Source of the DNA: Desulfosporosinus sp. I2
GTDB taxonomy: Bacteria > Bacillota > Desulfitobacteriia > Desulfitobacteriales > Desulfitobacteriaceae
Direction of reading: 5' to 3'
Length of the DNA: 34,673 nt
Assembly (NCBI RefSeq): GCF_000960765.1
Contig: NZ_JYNH01000037.1
Location: forward strand, 1 to 34,673
This document shows positions 21,585 to 30,650 of the stretch, one piece after another. Position 1 is the stretch's first letter. Every line of letters begins with the position of its first letter. The notes beneath the pieces are model-generated. The model did not search any database. It was not told the origin of the DNA and saw only the letters and a list, made by a program, of their open reading frames with translations. Both the position numbers and the translations under genes were made by a program.

Positions 21585-21587
21585 TAC

Positions 21588-21872
21588 TCATTTGCTCTCT
21601 AAATCCCGTTTTCGGCTCTGATACTCAGCGGAATCTATCTCGCCACGCGCATATCGTTCACGCAGGATGTTCATTGCACTACTATCCTTACCTAGTCCAC
21701 CTGTATGAACATGCGAAGCATTGTGACGAAATAGGTAGATACCCAGTAAAATAATCCCGATCCCTACGATGAGTTGCATTCCTATCCCCGCTATCCCCAT
21801 CATCCCGTATCCGCCGCTTCCATAACCACCATATCCCCAACCACCCATGATATTACCCCAGCCACCCATCAT
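21588..21872 (-). CDS. Gly-rich membrane protein with C-terminal SHOCT domain
   Basis: A 94-residue protein. The N-terminus is MMGGWGNIMGGWGYGGYGSG, one transmembrane helix (about 27-50) follows, and it ends in the SHOCT motif (MNILRERYARGEIDSAEYQS). It is a very close paralogue of 14054-14338. AAGGAGGA lies 7 bases upstream. It is the last gene of a three-gene operon (Met-rich secreted, small SHOCT, this gene) behind site J. Confidence 0.85.
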   Translation of the reverse strand: MMGGWGNIMGGWGYGGYGSGGYGMMGIAGIGMQLIVGIGIILLGIYLFRHNASHVHTGGLGKDSSAMNILRERYARGEIDSAEYQSRKRDLESK

Positions 21873-21974
21873 GTTAATTCCTCCTTCAAAAAAATTTTTT
21901 CAATCAAACTTTATGAATTTCTAGCCACAAACTAGCACTATGCTAGCCATATAAAATGGGATCCTAACAACTTC

Positions 21975-22166
21975 TTACCTCAGAAGCTCCTGTTTACGCT
22001 CAAGGTATTCCTCACTTTGAATCTCACCACGTGCATATCGTTCATTTAATATATCCAGGGGAGTATTCTCATGAGACTGATGTCCCATACAACGTGACCC
22101 TCTAGAATTAGAGGAACTAAACATGTAATATGCGACAAAGATTATAAGAATTAAACCAAACATCAT
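21975..22166 (-). CDS. Small membrane SHOCT protein
   Basis: A 63-residue protein. One transmembrane helix (residues 2-14), a linker SNSRGSRCMGHQSHENT with a Cys-Met-x-His group, and the SHOCT motif LDILNERYARGEIQSEEYLE. It is the paralogue of 14423-14644. AGGGAGAG precedes the ATG. It is the middle gene of the operon. The linker could bind a soft metal (inference). Confidence 0.8.
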   Translation of the reverse strand: MMFGLILIIFVAYYMFSSSNSRGSRCMGHQSHENTPLDILNERYARGEIQSEEYLERKQELLR

Positions 22167-22222
22167 TTAAGTTCTCTCCCTTTTTAGTTATTTTGATTAG
22201 AGTATGCCATTTGTTATGCGCA

Positions 22223-22624
22223 TCAATTCATCATGCCTCGTAATCCATTCATCCTATTACCGTTGGTCGTCATGGTTCTGCCAGAATTACTCATGAATTC
22301 GTTCATTTTATCAAGGTTCTCTTGCCCTATCCGAGCCTTAATCGCTGGATCTGAATTCATGAGTTCTTGCATTTTCTGAACATCCCCTGTTTGCATTGCA
22401 TTCTGCATTCCCTGTGAATTATGAAATTTTTGCATTTCGGTCGAATTCATTAGCGCTTGATGTTGCTCAGATGAAAAGTTTCTTTGCATGTATCCTTGCA
22501 TTTGTCCAAACCATCCGTTCACTTGTTGCTGGGATGTTTCGGCTAAGACTGGCAAAGCCATGAGCCCTACAGCTAATGTTGCGGCACCGATAATCGCGGT
22601 GACTTTCGTACTGAATTTTTTCAT
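22223..22624 (-). CDS. Secreted Met-rich protein (family member 3)
   Basis: A 133-residue protein from ATG 22624, with GGGGAGGA 8 bases upstream; the longer frame to 22675 adds a charged stretch before the signal peptide and is rejected. The signal peptide is KFSTKVTAIIGAATLAVGLM with cleavage near LAE. The core is shared with members 1 and 2 (FSSEQHQALMNSTEMQKFHN, MQELMNSDPAIKARIGQENL). It lacks the C-terminal repeats of member 2. It is the first gene of the operon with two SHOCT genes, which ties the families together functionally. Confidence 0.82.
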   Translation of the reverse strand: MKKFSTKVTAIIGAATLAVGLMALPVLAETSQQQVNGWFGQMQGYMQRNFSSEQHQALMNSTEMQKFHNSQGMQNAMQTGDVQKMQELMNSDPAIKARIGQENLDKMNEFMSNSGRTMTTNGNRMNGLRGMMN

Positions 22625-22688
22625 TATATATTCCTCCCCATTCATCTTATTAAGGTTACTTCGTTTGATTGCCATCTTCCATGTCCTT

Positions 22689-22742
22689 AGTGTAACTCTC
22701 GGATAGGATCATCTCATGAAAAAGTTGTGAATTTCTCATGAA
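22689..22742 (-). promoter_or_regulatory. 11-bp-repeat promoter, site J
   Basis: The -10 TACACT is at 22694-22689. Units are at 22710-22720, 22721-22731 and 22732-22742, 21-base offset. It drives the Met-rich/SHOCT/SHOCT operon. Confidence 0.75.
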
Positions 22743-22775
22743 GAAGGGACCCTGATTATTCAGAGTCCCTTCTTC
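22741..22775. terminator. Terminator of the GGGACCCTGAT family
   Basis: AAGAAGGGACCCTGA pairs with TCAGAGTCCCTTCTT. It is directly next to site J. Confidence 0.75.
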
Positions 22776-22788
22776 AAACGGTTTCGTT

Positions 22789-22823
22789 AGAAGGGGCTAA
22801 GATTAATAACCTTAGCCCCTTCT
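22789..22823. terminator. Terminator of the RsbRD-like gene
   Basis: AGAAGGGGCTAAG and CTTAGCCCCTTCT pair nearly perfectly. It is 11 bases beyond the stop at 22834. Two terminators in tandem insulate this gene from the next promoter. Confidence 0.8.
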
Positions 22824-22833
22824 CGCTTTTTAC

Positions 22834-23424
22834 TTATTTTGAACCATTGGAGTCATCTTCTACGATCTTTATTAAGTCACGCTCCCTATGCTCATGCTCA
22901 AATTCCTCCACAGGGATCTCGGACATCAAATTTGCCTTTTTCAAAAGCGTAAACGTCATCCTTTTTAGTTCATCCGTCTTAAGATCAGAAAGCTGTTCTC
23001 GACATTTCACATAGATATTAAACGCATAAAGGGCCAGCTCATCTATCTCAGATTCAAACTTAAGCAACTCATCGTATAGTTGATTCTGTCGAATTTCCTT
23101 TTCCAGTTCTTCACGAACTACTCTTTTAAGGGAAAAAACAAAGCTCAATGCTTGGGCTGGACTAAAATCCTGAATCGCCCGAACTCTAATAATATCATCA
23201 AGGAAAGGTAAACTCTCTGCAAATCCTTCCCCAATAATCAGCGCTTCGATGACACCATCTATTCCCTCGGAGAACGTGTGCCCCACTGGATTGAGAAACC
23301 TATCTTTTTGCTTCTTTAGAAAACCCGAGCTATCGGTGGGATACGTGGCCATGATCGCTTCAAACCACTTTTCTAAAATAACGGTTCTTTTTTCCTCTAG
23401 ATGCTTTTTTAAATTAATCTCCAT
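22834..23424 (-). CDS. RsbRD N-terminal-type (non-heme globin-like) protein
   Basis: A 196-residue all-helical cytoplasmic protein. KHLEEKRTVILEKWFEAIMA at the start and FSEGIDGVIEALIIGE fit the RsbRD N-terminal domain known from stressosome-type sensor proteins. PAQALSFVFSLKRVVREELE also fits. No STAS domain follows, so it is a stand-alone sensor-like domain. In sulfate reducers such proteins are often found beside dsrMK-type genes (recalled, not checked). The C-terminus is acidic and charged. GGGGAG precedes the start. Ligand and partner are unknown. Confidence 0.65.
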   Translation of the reverse strand: MEINLKKHLEEKRTVILEKWFEAIMATYPTDSSGFLKKQKDRFLNPVGHTFSEGIDGVIEALIIGEGFAESLPFLDDIIRVRAIQDFSPAQALSFVFSLKRVVREELEKEIRQNQLYDELLKFESEIDELALYAFNIYVKCREQLSDLKTDELKRMTFTLLKKANLMSEIPVEEFEHEHRERDLIKIVEDDSNGSK

Positions 23425-23587
23425 TTATTACTACACTCCCCGTTTTAAGCAGGACATCCTTATTGATGCCTAACCAGACTATTGAACAAACTGTCCAAAT
23501 TAAAAGGACCTATAAACTGATACTATTATTTCTATTATAGCCCTCGTTATGTGGAATAACCATTGCTCCGTTCAAACTTATTTAACT

Positions 23588-23605
23588 AACTCCATTAATG
23601 GAGTT
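23588..23605. repeat. Perfect 18-bp palindrome in the 23425-23737 gap
   Basis: AACTCCATTAATGGAGTT is its own reverse complement. The rest of the gap has no gene. It could be an operator or half of a hairpin; nothing decides. Confidence 0.4.
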
Positions 23606-23640
23606 GGCATGTGAGACTAACATCCATGGACGGCCACTAT

Positions 23641-23670
23641 AAATGACGACCCCGATCGGAGTCGCCATTT
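23641..23670. terminator. Terminator of the amino acid ABC operon
   Basis: AAATGACGACCCCGA and TCGGAGTCGCCATTT pair with two wobble pairs. It lies about 68 bases after the last permease stop. Confidence 0.65.
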
Positions 23671-23737
23671 AACACCTGAAAACAGTTTGTTCCTCTGCCT
23701 TGAAACAATATATCCACAAATCCCATTTTAGAACTGG

Positions 23738-24388
23738 TTAATAGCTTTGATGCACCATTTTCAATTGTTGCCGACGGGCCAAAACCGAAAGCGAATAATT
23801 GAGTGCAAAGTAAGTAAAAGCTATCATTCCAAAAACCGCAAAGACCTGACTAGGCATACCGTATTGCCCTAAAATAATCATACCTTTACCCGTAAGATCT
23901 TCCACGCCTACAACCCAGACAAACGATGTATCCTTAATGACCGTTATAAACTGAGAGACTAAAGGAGGTATCATCTTGTGCATAGCTTGCGGCAAAATAA
24001 TGTGGGTCAAGGTCTGGCGATAGGAAAACCCCTGCGACTTGGCGGCTTCCCACTGTCCATCATCGATGGAGTTTAATCCACCTCGAACAATTTCGGCAAT
24101 GATAGCCGACGTAAAGACCGCAATCGCGACAATCCCAGAATTGATTGGTTTTAAGGTAGTCATAAAACGAAAAACCAAAATGAAAAGCAGCATCGGAATG
24201 TTTCGAACACATTCAATATACACTGCCGCGATCCGCCCCAGAATAGCTTGTTTGGAGTATCGAGCAATGCCAAGGATAGTTCCAAAGATAAAACTGATCA
24301 AAACGGCCATGACAGCAATGTAGAGAGTCGTCAAAAGCCCTTGACCCAGAAACCTAAATATCTCTGGTTTAAAGAGATCTTGAATCAT
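23738..24388 (-). CDS. Polar amino acid ABC transporter permease (second subunit)
   Basis: A 216-residue HisM/GlnP-type permease with about five helices. The EAA loop reads [20 protein letters not shown] followed by [13 protein letters not shown]. It overlaps the preceding permease by four bases (ATGA), so the two form a heterodimer translated together. It moves a polar amino acid, probably glutamate, aspartate or glutamine, across the membrane. It is the last gene of the ATPase-binding protein-permease-permease operon. Confidence 0.9.
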   Translation of the reverse strand: MIQDLFKPEIFRFLGQGLLTTLYIAVMAVLISFIFGTILGIARYSKQAILGRIAAVYIECVRNIPMLLFILVFRFMTTLKPINSGIVAIAVFTSAIIAEIVRGGLNSIDDGQWEAAKSQGFSYRQTLTHIILPQAMHKMIPPLVSQFITVIKDTSFVWVVGVEDLTGKGMIILGQYGMPSQVFAVFGMIAFTYFALNYSLSVLARRQQLKMVHQSY

Positions 24389-25056
24389 GTCGACACCCCC
24401 GCCTTACGTTCTAAGCGGCGTGTCAGTGTCGCCAAAGGTAAACAAAGTAGCAGATAGAGCAGACCAACAACAACATACGCAGGCCCGTAAAAGATATTGT
24501 CACTTGACCAAGAGTCAGCACGATACATTAGGTCACCACCAGCGACCATGGCTAGTACTGACGTATTTTTAATCAAGTTAACCGCTTGATTCGTGAGTGG
24601 TGGTAGAACTATGCGAGATGCCTGCGGCAAGATGATATACCGCATTGCCCCCCAGAAACTAAATCCCTGAGATAAGGCTGCTTCCATTTGCCCCCTGTGG
24701 ATCGAGTTAATTCCTGCCCTGACCACTTCAGCAATATAAGCACCATGATAAACACCGACTCCCAAAACACCCACTACAAACACAGGCAGCATAACGCCCA
24801 TGTAAGGGAGCGCATTAAATAGGAAGAAAATCTGGAGTACAAGTGGCGTGTTTTGAATGAATTCCACATAGATGCGACTCACGACCTTGGCTAGTGTCCA
24901 CTGAGAGGTCCCCAATACTCCAAATACGATCCCGAGTATGAGAGCCAAAGATAGGGCTAGTAAGGTTACTAAAATAGTTGTTCTAAACCCCTCAGCAAAT
25001 ACCGCCCAGTCACGGAAAAGCGCTTCCCATTTAAACCAGGCAAAAGGTCCGACCAC
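24385..25056 (-). CDS. Polar amino acid ABC transporter permease (first subunit)
   Basis: A 223-residue HisM/GlnP-type permease. The EAA loop reads [20 protein letters not shown] then [16 protein letters not shown] start at 25056 shares one base with the stop of the binding-protein gene. Two permeases with the same EAA pattern are typical of the glutamate/aspartate (Glt/Peb) branch of the family. Confidence 0.9.
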   Translation of the reverse strand: MVGPFAWFKWEALFRDWAVFAEGFRTTILVTLLALSLALILGIVFGVLGTSQWTLAKVVSRIYVEFIQNTPLVLQIFFLFNALPYMGVMLPVFVVGVLGVGVYHGAYIAEVVRAGINSIHRGQMEAALSQGFSFWGAMRYIILPQASRIVLPPLTNQAVNLIKNTSVLAMVAGGDLMYRADSWSSDNIFYGPAYVVVGLLYLLLCLPLATLTRRLERKAGVST

Positions 25057-25877
25057 TATTTAAGACCCCACTTTTGGATCATTTTATCGAGTTCTCCAGA
25101 CTTTTTCAACTCAGCAATCGTAACATTAACCAATTTGGCTAAACCGTCTTTTCCCAGTTTAGAAGCAACTCCATAATCCTGAGGACTAAAACTATCTGCC
25201 AAGATAACTGTAGAATCATCCAAATATCCAAAAAGAATGGAACCATCTACTGAGAAACAATCAACACGGCCAGAGTCTAATGCTGCCTTAATTTCAGGAT
25301 AGGTAGCAAACTCCAAGAAGCTAACTTTTGCTCCAACCTTAGCCGCTTGTTCTTCAATAGCTTTCTTACTGGTTGCACTTTGTGCTACCCCAATCTTTTT
25401 CCCGTTTAAATCTTTTAAGCTTGTAAAACCAGCACTCTTTTTAACTAATAGTCTTACACCATCCGTAAAATAAGCATCTGAGAAATTGTAACTCTTTTTA
25501 CGATCTTCTGTAACGGTGAAAGTGGCAATAACAAGGTCCACATCTCCACTATCTAGCAAAGGTCCCCGAGTTTTTGCTGTAACGGCTGCGGGCTCGACTT
25601 TTTCAATCCCAATCTTCTTGGCTATTACATTCGCCAAATCAATTTCGAACCCCTCAATTTTCCCTGTTTTTGGATCTTTATATCCAAACTTAGGAACATC
25701 GACTTTAACCCCTACTTTTAGAACACCTCGGTCTTTGATAGCCTTGACATCAGCCGACTGTTCAGTGCCAGAGCCTGAAGTTGGCGCCGGTGTAGTCGTA
25801 GGTGCAGTCGACCCGCAACCCGTAACCAAACCCGCAACTAATAGTAAACTTGTTAAAACCACTCCAATTTTCTTCAT
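25056..25877 (-). CDS. Polar amino acid ABC transporter substrate-binding lipoprotein
   Basis: A 273-residue protein. The signal ends in the lipobox VTGC (Cys21), a Thr/Pro/Ser-rich spacer follows, then a type 3 solute-binding domain (about 44-273): RGVLKVGVKVDVPKFGY, IEGFEIDLANVIAKKIG, and the hinge DLVIATFTVTEDRKKSYNFS with the family's DLV..T.T.T.-R motif. It resembles PEB1/GlnH-type proteins that bind aspartate, glutamate or glutamine. RBS GAGGGGGA. Confidence 0.92.
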   Translation of the reverse strand: MKKIGVVLTSLLLVAGLVTGCGSTAPTTTPAPTSGSGTEQSADVKAIKDRGVLKVGVKVDVPKFGYKDPKTGKIEGFEIDLANVIAKKIGIEKVEPAAVTAKTRGPLLDSGDVDLVIATFTVTEDRKKSYNFSDAYFTDGVRLLVKKSAGFTSLKDLNGKKIGVAQSATSKKAIEEQAAKVGAKVSFLEFATYPEIKAALDSGRVDCFSVDGSILFGYLDDSTVILADSFSPQDYGVASKLGKDGLAKLVNVTIAELKKSGELDKMIQKWGLK

Positions 25878-25971
25878 TCCTAAATCCCCCTCTTCATCTT
25901 TTAATCGCAGAATACCGTTTCCTTATAGAACACCTAAGTACAACCTATGAATTTAAGCCATAATTTATGAC

Positions 25972-26697
25972 CTAACGCAAAATTCGGCTTAAAAATGACT
26001 TAGTTCGCTCATTCGTTGGATTCTCAAAAAACTGATCCGGCGTATTGGATTCGACAATAAGTCCCTCATCCATAAAGATAACGCGGTCCGCAACTGTTTT
26101 AGCAAAACCCATTTCGTGAGTAACAACAACCATGGTAATACCCTCATGAGCCAGATCAATCATAACATCTAAGACTTCTTGGATCATTTCAGGATCCAAA
26201 GCCGAGGTTGGCTCATCAAAGAGCATAATCTTAGGTCTCATAGCCAAAGCCCGTGCAATGGCTACACGTTGCTGCTGACCCCCGGAAAGCTGTGATGGAT
26301 ACACGTTGGATTTTCCACTTAGCCCAACACGTTCAAGATAAGCCATACCGTCCTTTGTGGCTTCCTCCTTAGAGGTTCCCTTAATCAACATAGGAGCTAG
26401 GGTTAAATTCTCTAAAACGGTTTTATGGGGATAAAGATTAAATTGTTGAAAGACCATAGCGACTGACTGACGGACTTTGGCAACTTGTGCCTTATGAGCA
26501 GTAATTTCCACCCCATCAACCGTGACTTTTCCTGAACTAGGCTTTTCTAGGAGGTTCATACACCGTATCAAGGTGCTCTTGCCTGATCCACTAGGGCCAA
26601 TGACGACCAGTTTCTCCCCCGTCTTTACATTAAGATTAATATCTTTGAGAACGTGCAAATGACCAAAATGTTTATTGACGCCTTCTAATTGAATCAA
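25972..26697 (-). CDS. glnQ: Polar amino acid ABC transporter ATPase
   Basis: A 241-residue ATPase from TTG 26697, with GGAAGGAG 7 bases upstream; the open frame to 26745 adds a poor N-terminus without a site. Walker [11 protein letters not shown]-loop [10 protein letters not shown], signature [15 protein letters not shown], Walker [13 protein letters not shown] and switch His in VVTHEMGF are all intact. It energises uptake by the three following genes. Confidence 0.92.
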   Translation of the reverse strand: MIQLEGVNKHFGHLHVLKDINLNVKTGEKLVVIGPSGSGKSTLIRCMNLLEKPSSGKVTVDGVEITAHKAQVAKVRQSVAMVFQQFNLYPHKTVLENLTLAPMLIKGTSKEEATKDGMAYLERVGLSGKSNVYPSQLSGGQQQRVAIARALAMRPKIMLFDEPTSALDPEMIQEVLDVMIDLAHEGITMVVVTHEMGFAKTVADRVIFMDEGLIVESNTPDQFFENPTNERTKSFLSRILR

Positions 26698-26802
26698 GCG
26701 GGTACTCCTTCCATTTTTCTTTCTTAAATCTCTAAATTTAAGCATTTATTTTATTATATTTCGTTATGAACTAAAGAAATTCCTTTATTATTTATCGATA
26801 AT

Positions 26803-26814
26803 AATGTATACATT
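26803..26814. promoter_or_regulatory. 12-bp palindrome upstream of glnQ
   Basis: AATGTATACATT is perfectly self-complementary, about 106 bases before the TTG start and next to ATCGAT. It may be a repressor site for the transporter operon. The remaining gap 26698-27069 shows only a small GTCGCGTAT/ATCGCG hairpin near 26950-26972. Confidence 0.35.
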
Positions 26815-27069
26815 AAACTGCCTTATATCCCATTAATGGACATAATCAGCTATTAAACTAGATTTCTCAACTCTTTTCTTATACCATTGCCAGGCTTTCT
26901 AAGTTGACAAAGAGTCAGCTATGCTCTAAACTACAAATTGAGCTGACATTGAGATCGCGTTTTTTAATACGCGACACTAATGGAAAGCCCCTGCTATGGA
27001 ATGCACGTTTGTTTACGATTTTCTTTGAACCGAACGCGATCGTGTATGCAGGTGGTTTTCAATTGCATT

Positions 27070-27105
27070 AAAAAGGGAGAGCTATTTTTTAGCCTCTCCC
27101 TTTTT
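27070..27105. terminator. Terminator of the MazEF operon
   Basis: AAAAAGGGAGAGGCT and AGCTCTCCCTTTTT-like arms (27070-27083, 27091-27105) form a strong stem with A and T tails. It lies 85 bases after the mazF stop. Confidence 0.75.
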
Positions 27106-27189
27106 GTTTGCTAAATAACAATTAGTCTTAGAAAAAGCAAAAACAGCGTCGGTTTGCTACGCTGCCTTCCTCTTCCCTTAAGCTCTATC

Positions 27190-27540
27190 TTAAATATCAG
27201 CAAGTCCTAAACTGATCTCAATAGCTTGGTCTACTCTCAGCATGACTTCCTCATCTAGAACTGCCACTTTTTCCTTGAGACGACTTTTATCAATCGTCCT
27301 AATCTGCTCAGTCAAAATAACGGAATCCCGTTCTAAACCACTGCGTTTTGCTCTTACTTCCACGTGAGTCGGTAATTTTGCTTTAGCAATCTGTGATGTA
27401 ATCGCCGCGATGATTGTCGTCGGGCTAAATTGATTCCCAATATCGTTTTGAATCACAAGGACTGGACGAGTTCCGCCCTGTTCTGAGCCGACGACGGGGT
27501 TTAGTTCCGCATAATAAATTTCCCCGCGTTTTATGATCAT
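27190..27540 (-). CDS. mazF: MazF/EndoA-type mRNA interferase toxin
   Basis: A 116-residue protein from ATG 27540, whose ATGA overlaps the antitoxin stop; GGAG is 8 bases upstream. It is the same length as Bacillus subtilis EndoA (NdoA). Family features are [20 protein letters not shown], the catalytic Arg in [10 protein letters not shown], and a Ser/Thr in AAITSQI. It cuts single-stranded mRNA, UACAU in the B. subtilis enzyme. Here alr is not its upstream neighbour, unlike in many Firmicutes. Confidence 0.93.
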   Translation of the reverse strand: MIIKRGEIYYAELNPVVGSEQGGTRPVLVIQNDIGNQFSPTTIIAAITSQIAKAKLPTHVEVRAKRSGLERDSVILTEQIRTIDKSRLKEKVAVLDEEVMLRVDQAIEISLGLADI

Positions 27541-27815
27541 CTCTGACACTCCACCATTGTTACTTCATAATATTCTAATACTTCTTGTTCCGTTGAAAAC
27601 AACTCCCTAGCTATCGATAAATTCAGTTGTGCCATCTCCAAATACCCTTTGCGCATCTGCTCGTGAATTCCTCTTTTTCGTCGTTCATGAAGGATGCTGT
27701 TTAGAGCTTCTCGAATAAATTCGCTGCGATTTCGCTTCTCGACTGTCACAATGCCATCCACTTCCGCAAGCAAACTCTCCGGCAAACTGATCATAATCCG
27801 CTTACTTTCTGCCAC
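27537..27815 (-). CDS. Ribbon-helix-helix antitoxin (EndoAI/MazE-type)
   Basis: A 92-residue protein with an N-terminal ribbon-helix-helix DNA-binding fold ([35 protein letters not shown]) and a C-terminal toxin-binding tail ending in [10 protein letters not shown]. It neutralises the MazF encoded with four-base overlap. GTG start with GGGGGTG upstream. It probably represses its own promoter. Confidence 0.9.
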   Translation of the reverse strand: MAESKRIMISLPESLLAEVDGIVTVEKRNRSEFIREALNSILHERRKRGIHEQMRKGYLEMAQLNLSIARELFSTEQEVLEYYEVTMVECQR

Positions 27816-28003
27816 ATTAGCACCCCCAAGTCATTTAGCCATAGCTATACTCTATTATAGACAGTAAAGCAAAAAAGTGTCAACGAACTAGAAGAGCAAA
27901 TAAGCCAAAACCCCATGAAAACACGGTTATTTCTACATGTAAATTATGGGAAGAGTAAATTCAAGCTTAAATTCTCGGATGTTTTAATACTAATGATAGT
28001 ATA

Positions 28004-28030
28004 ACAGTATATCACACATGATATACTGTT
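28004..28030. terminator. Hairpin downstream of gatD
   Basis: ACAGTATATCA and TGATATACTGT pair around a CACA loop, and T7 follows on the plus strand. It lies 31 bases beyond the gatD stop. The T-run suits plus-strand transcripts better, so it may instead be an operator-like palindrome. Confidence 0.5.
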
Positions 28031-28060
28031 TTTTTGAGAAAACCACGCATCGAATTTAAT

Positions 28061-28843
28061 TTAGGGTTGCTTTAAAAGTCTCTTCACCATAGTTTGATGG
28101 GCTATTTTTTCTAAGCGGTCGTCTAGTTCCATCAAGCAAGTGTTTGGTTCGCGTCTTTGAAGAGCCAGTTCCAACAACAAATCAGCAAAGTGCGGATTCT
28201 TAGGGAGGAGCGGTCCGTGCAAATACGTTCCGAAGACATTGCGGTAACGAACCCCTTCCTCGCCATCTTCGCCATTATTCCCGTGCCCAAATGAGACTTT
28301 CCCTAACGGCCTCATTCCCTCAGCCAAATGAGTTTGACCCGAGTGATTCTCGAACCCCAATAACGTCCTTAATGGTGGAGACTCCACTTTACTCTTGCTT
28401 GATTGATCCAAATTATCATCTAGAACGCTCTGATCAAGGTCCACCACGACGTTTCCAATTAAACGCTTGGCTCCAGCGATCGTCCAGACATCTAAAATAT
28501 CCAACCCCTGAATTTTTTCTCCACCCGCCATTTGGTAATATTTCCCCAGCATTTGATAACCCCCACAGATGGCGAGTACCACCAAACCATTATCTATAGC
28601 GCTTCGGAGGTCACCTTCCCGGCGCATTAAATCTTGAACCAGTATACCTTGTTCACGGTCAGATCCCCCACCAATAAATAGAATATCCATACCTAAGAAG
28701 TCTATGTCTTCACCTAAGGATGCTCTTTGAACAATGGGTTCAATTCCTCGCCAACGACAACGGGCCGCCAAGGCCAAAATATTACCCCGATCTCCATAAA
28801 GATCGAGCAAGTCCGGATACAGATGGCAAATCGTTAGTTTCAC
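28061..28843 (-). CDS. gatD: GatD glutamine amidotransferase of lipid II amidation
   Basis: A 260-residue protein from GTG 28843 (GAGGAG 8 bases upstream), overlapping the murT stop by GTGA. It is a class I amidotransferase-like domain related to cobyric acid synthase: FIGGGSDREQ, nucleophile Cys93 in AICGGYQMLG and catalytic His209 in GTYLHGPLL. It releases ammonia from glutamine for MurT, which amidates the alpha-carboxyl of D-Glu in lipid II. Confidence 0.92.
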   Translation of the reverse strand: MKLTICHLYPDLLDLYGDRGNILALAARCRWRGIEPIVQRASLGEDIDFLGMDILFIGGGSDREQGILVQDLMRREGDLRSAIDNGLVVLAICGGYQMLGKYYQMAGGEKIQGLDILDVWTIAGAKRLIGNVVVDLDQSVLDDNLDQSSKSKVESPPLRTLLGFENHSGQTHLAEGMRPLGKVSFGHGNNGEDGEEGVRYRNVFGTYLHGPLLPKNPHFADLLLELALQRREPNTCLMELDDRLEKIAHQTMVKRLLKQP

Positions 28844-30248
28844 ACGCTCGACTCCTCTCCACAATCCTGTACTTGAGAATGTGACAAACCCGCTTTTTCT
28901 TGACGTTGTTCAAGAAGATCACGAAGTGGGAAAAGTAGAGTATAGGTGGGTAATACAAACACAACCTCTGACTCGTTCCGCTGAGTTAGTAAGCAATCGA
29001 GGGCCCCTGTCAAGCTGTGTATAAGGACCAGTTTTTCTTCCTTCACTCCTGCATATTTAAGCCTTAAAGCCATGTCCTCAGCACGCAAGCCTGTACAAAC
29101 CACTTGATGTATGCACTCTTCATGCCTTCCCAATCGTTCAAAATTAACATCCCAGAGCCAAGAAATATCTCGCCCATCTGCCGCTAAATCATTGATCCCG
29201 ATCAGAATTCGCAGAGGTTTATCGACACTGATCATTGTCTGAATAACTTGGTCAAACCCTGTAGGACTTTTTTACGAGAGTTAAAGTGATTTCCCCTGTT
29301 GGTAAGTTAAACCGCTCCATCCGTCCGGCTTGAGGAATAAAATCCCCCAACCCGTTTTTTAATCATGCTATCGCTTACGCCTAAATGACGGGCTGCGGTC
29401 AGTGCTGCTAAAGCATTGTATAGATTGTAGTACCCTTGCAGAGAGAGGGTAAAGGGAGTAACCCCCACCCTAAACTGAAGCAATCCCCCCTCCAGACGGA
29501 CGTTTTGGGCCAATATTTCAGGTTCAGTGCGATGAAACCCGCAGCCTTGACATTTGAAAATCCCCAATTGACCATAATGAAAAAGAGAGTAATCAAGGGC
29601 AGTTCCACAGACCGGGCAAAATCTAGCTTCTCGAGTTTCTATGCTCTCCGAGCGGCTATCCGGAGTTCTCTCCACCCCATAATACAGGGTTCCCTCATGA
29701 TTCATGCCAAATTGAGCAACCAAGGGATCATCGGCATTGAGTACGAGAACCGTCCCTTGAGGTAAAGACTCTCGAACCAAACGAACGGTTGTATCTAGCT
29801 CTCCATAACGATCGAGTTGATCGCGGAAGAAGTTGGTAATAATCGCCAGGCTCGGGGACAATTGTTCACAAAGTTTAGGAACCGTTGCCTCATCCACTTC
29901 CAACAGAGCTAAGTTCGCCTGTGATGAGCCGCTCCAACGGGTATTTTGGATCAAAGCCCCTGTAATCCCAGTCACAAGGTTTGCCCCAGCCTGATTGAAG
30001 GCAAAGGTTTTTCCCGCCTCAAGTAAAATGCTCGCCAAAAGATTAGCAGTCGTCGTTTTCCCATTGGTCCCTGTTACCATAACAACTCCGTCAGAATAAG
30101 CCATACTCAAGTGCCGCATAATCTGGGGATCAATCCAGTTTGAAATTTTTCCCGGTAAGGTTGTCCCTTTTTTCCCGGTGACTAAAAGCCCCCGAGTCAC
30201 TATCTTACCCGCCCATAAGGCAATCCAAAAACGCCAAGTTCGCTTCAT
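28840..30248 (-). CDS. murT: MurT lipid II isoglutaminyl synthase subunit, broken by two single-base insertions
   Basis: From ATG 30248 (AAAGGAG upstream) the frame carries the Mur-ligase P-loop GTNGKTTT (60-67), a four-Cys zinc ribbon (FCPVCG, FKCQGCGF) and the Mur ligase middle domain. An extra G in a run of five (plus-strand C 29344-29348) shifts it. The true frame GDFIPQAGRMERFNLPTGEI runs until an extra base near 29267, then GFDQVIQTMISVDKPLRILI and the DUF1727 C-terminal domain (RDISWLWDV) continue to 28840. Removing both bases gives 468 codons, a normal length. MurT/GatD is essential in related pathogens, so base-calling error at homopolymers is more likely than real loss. Confidence 0.85.
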
Positions 30249-30275
30249 GCTTGCTCCTTTAATCATATGTTATCC

Positions 30276-30303
30276 ATTATCGCACCCACAATTGTATTAT
30301 CAA
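30276..30303 (-). promoter_or_regulatory. Probable sigma-A promoter of murT-gatD
   Basis: TTGATA (30303-30298), a 16-base spacer and GATAAT (30281-30276) lie about 28 bases before the murT start. Confidence 0.5.
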
Positions 30304-30525
30304 CCAAAAACAGTTTAAAACAAACCTTAAATTTTCAGGTTTCCCTTCCTCGAAGACCCAATTATTCTATTTTACCACGAGAAGGTTACTTGTTATAAGG
30401 TAACTTAAAATAAGTTTACTAAGCACTGCCCACTTTGTCGAATTTATCACCCGAATTAAAGAACTCATTCCAATAAAACATGAGCTTAATCGTCATTTTG
30501 CCCAAAAGTATTACCTGTTGTTTAA

Positions 30526-30555
30526 TTGACTTATTTATAAAAACCATGGGATAAT
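30526..30555 (+). promoter_or_regulatory. Probable sigma-A promoter of uppP
   Basis: TTGACT (30526-30531), an 18-base spacer and GATAAT (30550-30555), 96 bases before the TTG start. The rest of 30304-30525 shows only a short GTTAC/GTAAC repeat near 30390. Confidence 0.6.
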
Positions 30556-30650
30556 GAATGGGTATTTTTGTTGGCGAAACCTCGAATTACAGGTCAAGCT
30601 GTTTTACCCGATCAAGTAAATACTAAGAAACTAAGAAATGAGATGATACT

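Noticed and set aside
24039-24323. 94-residue plus-strand ORF within the ABC permease.
   Set aside because: Shadow of the permease reading frame, with no ribosome site.
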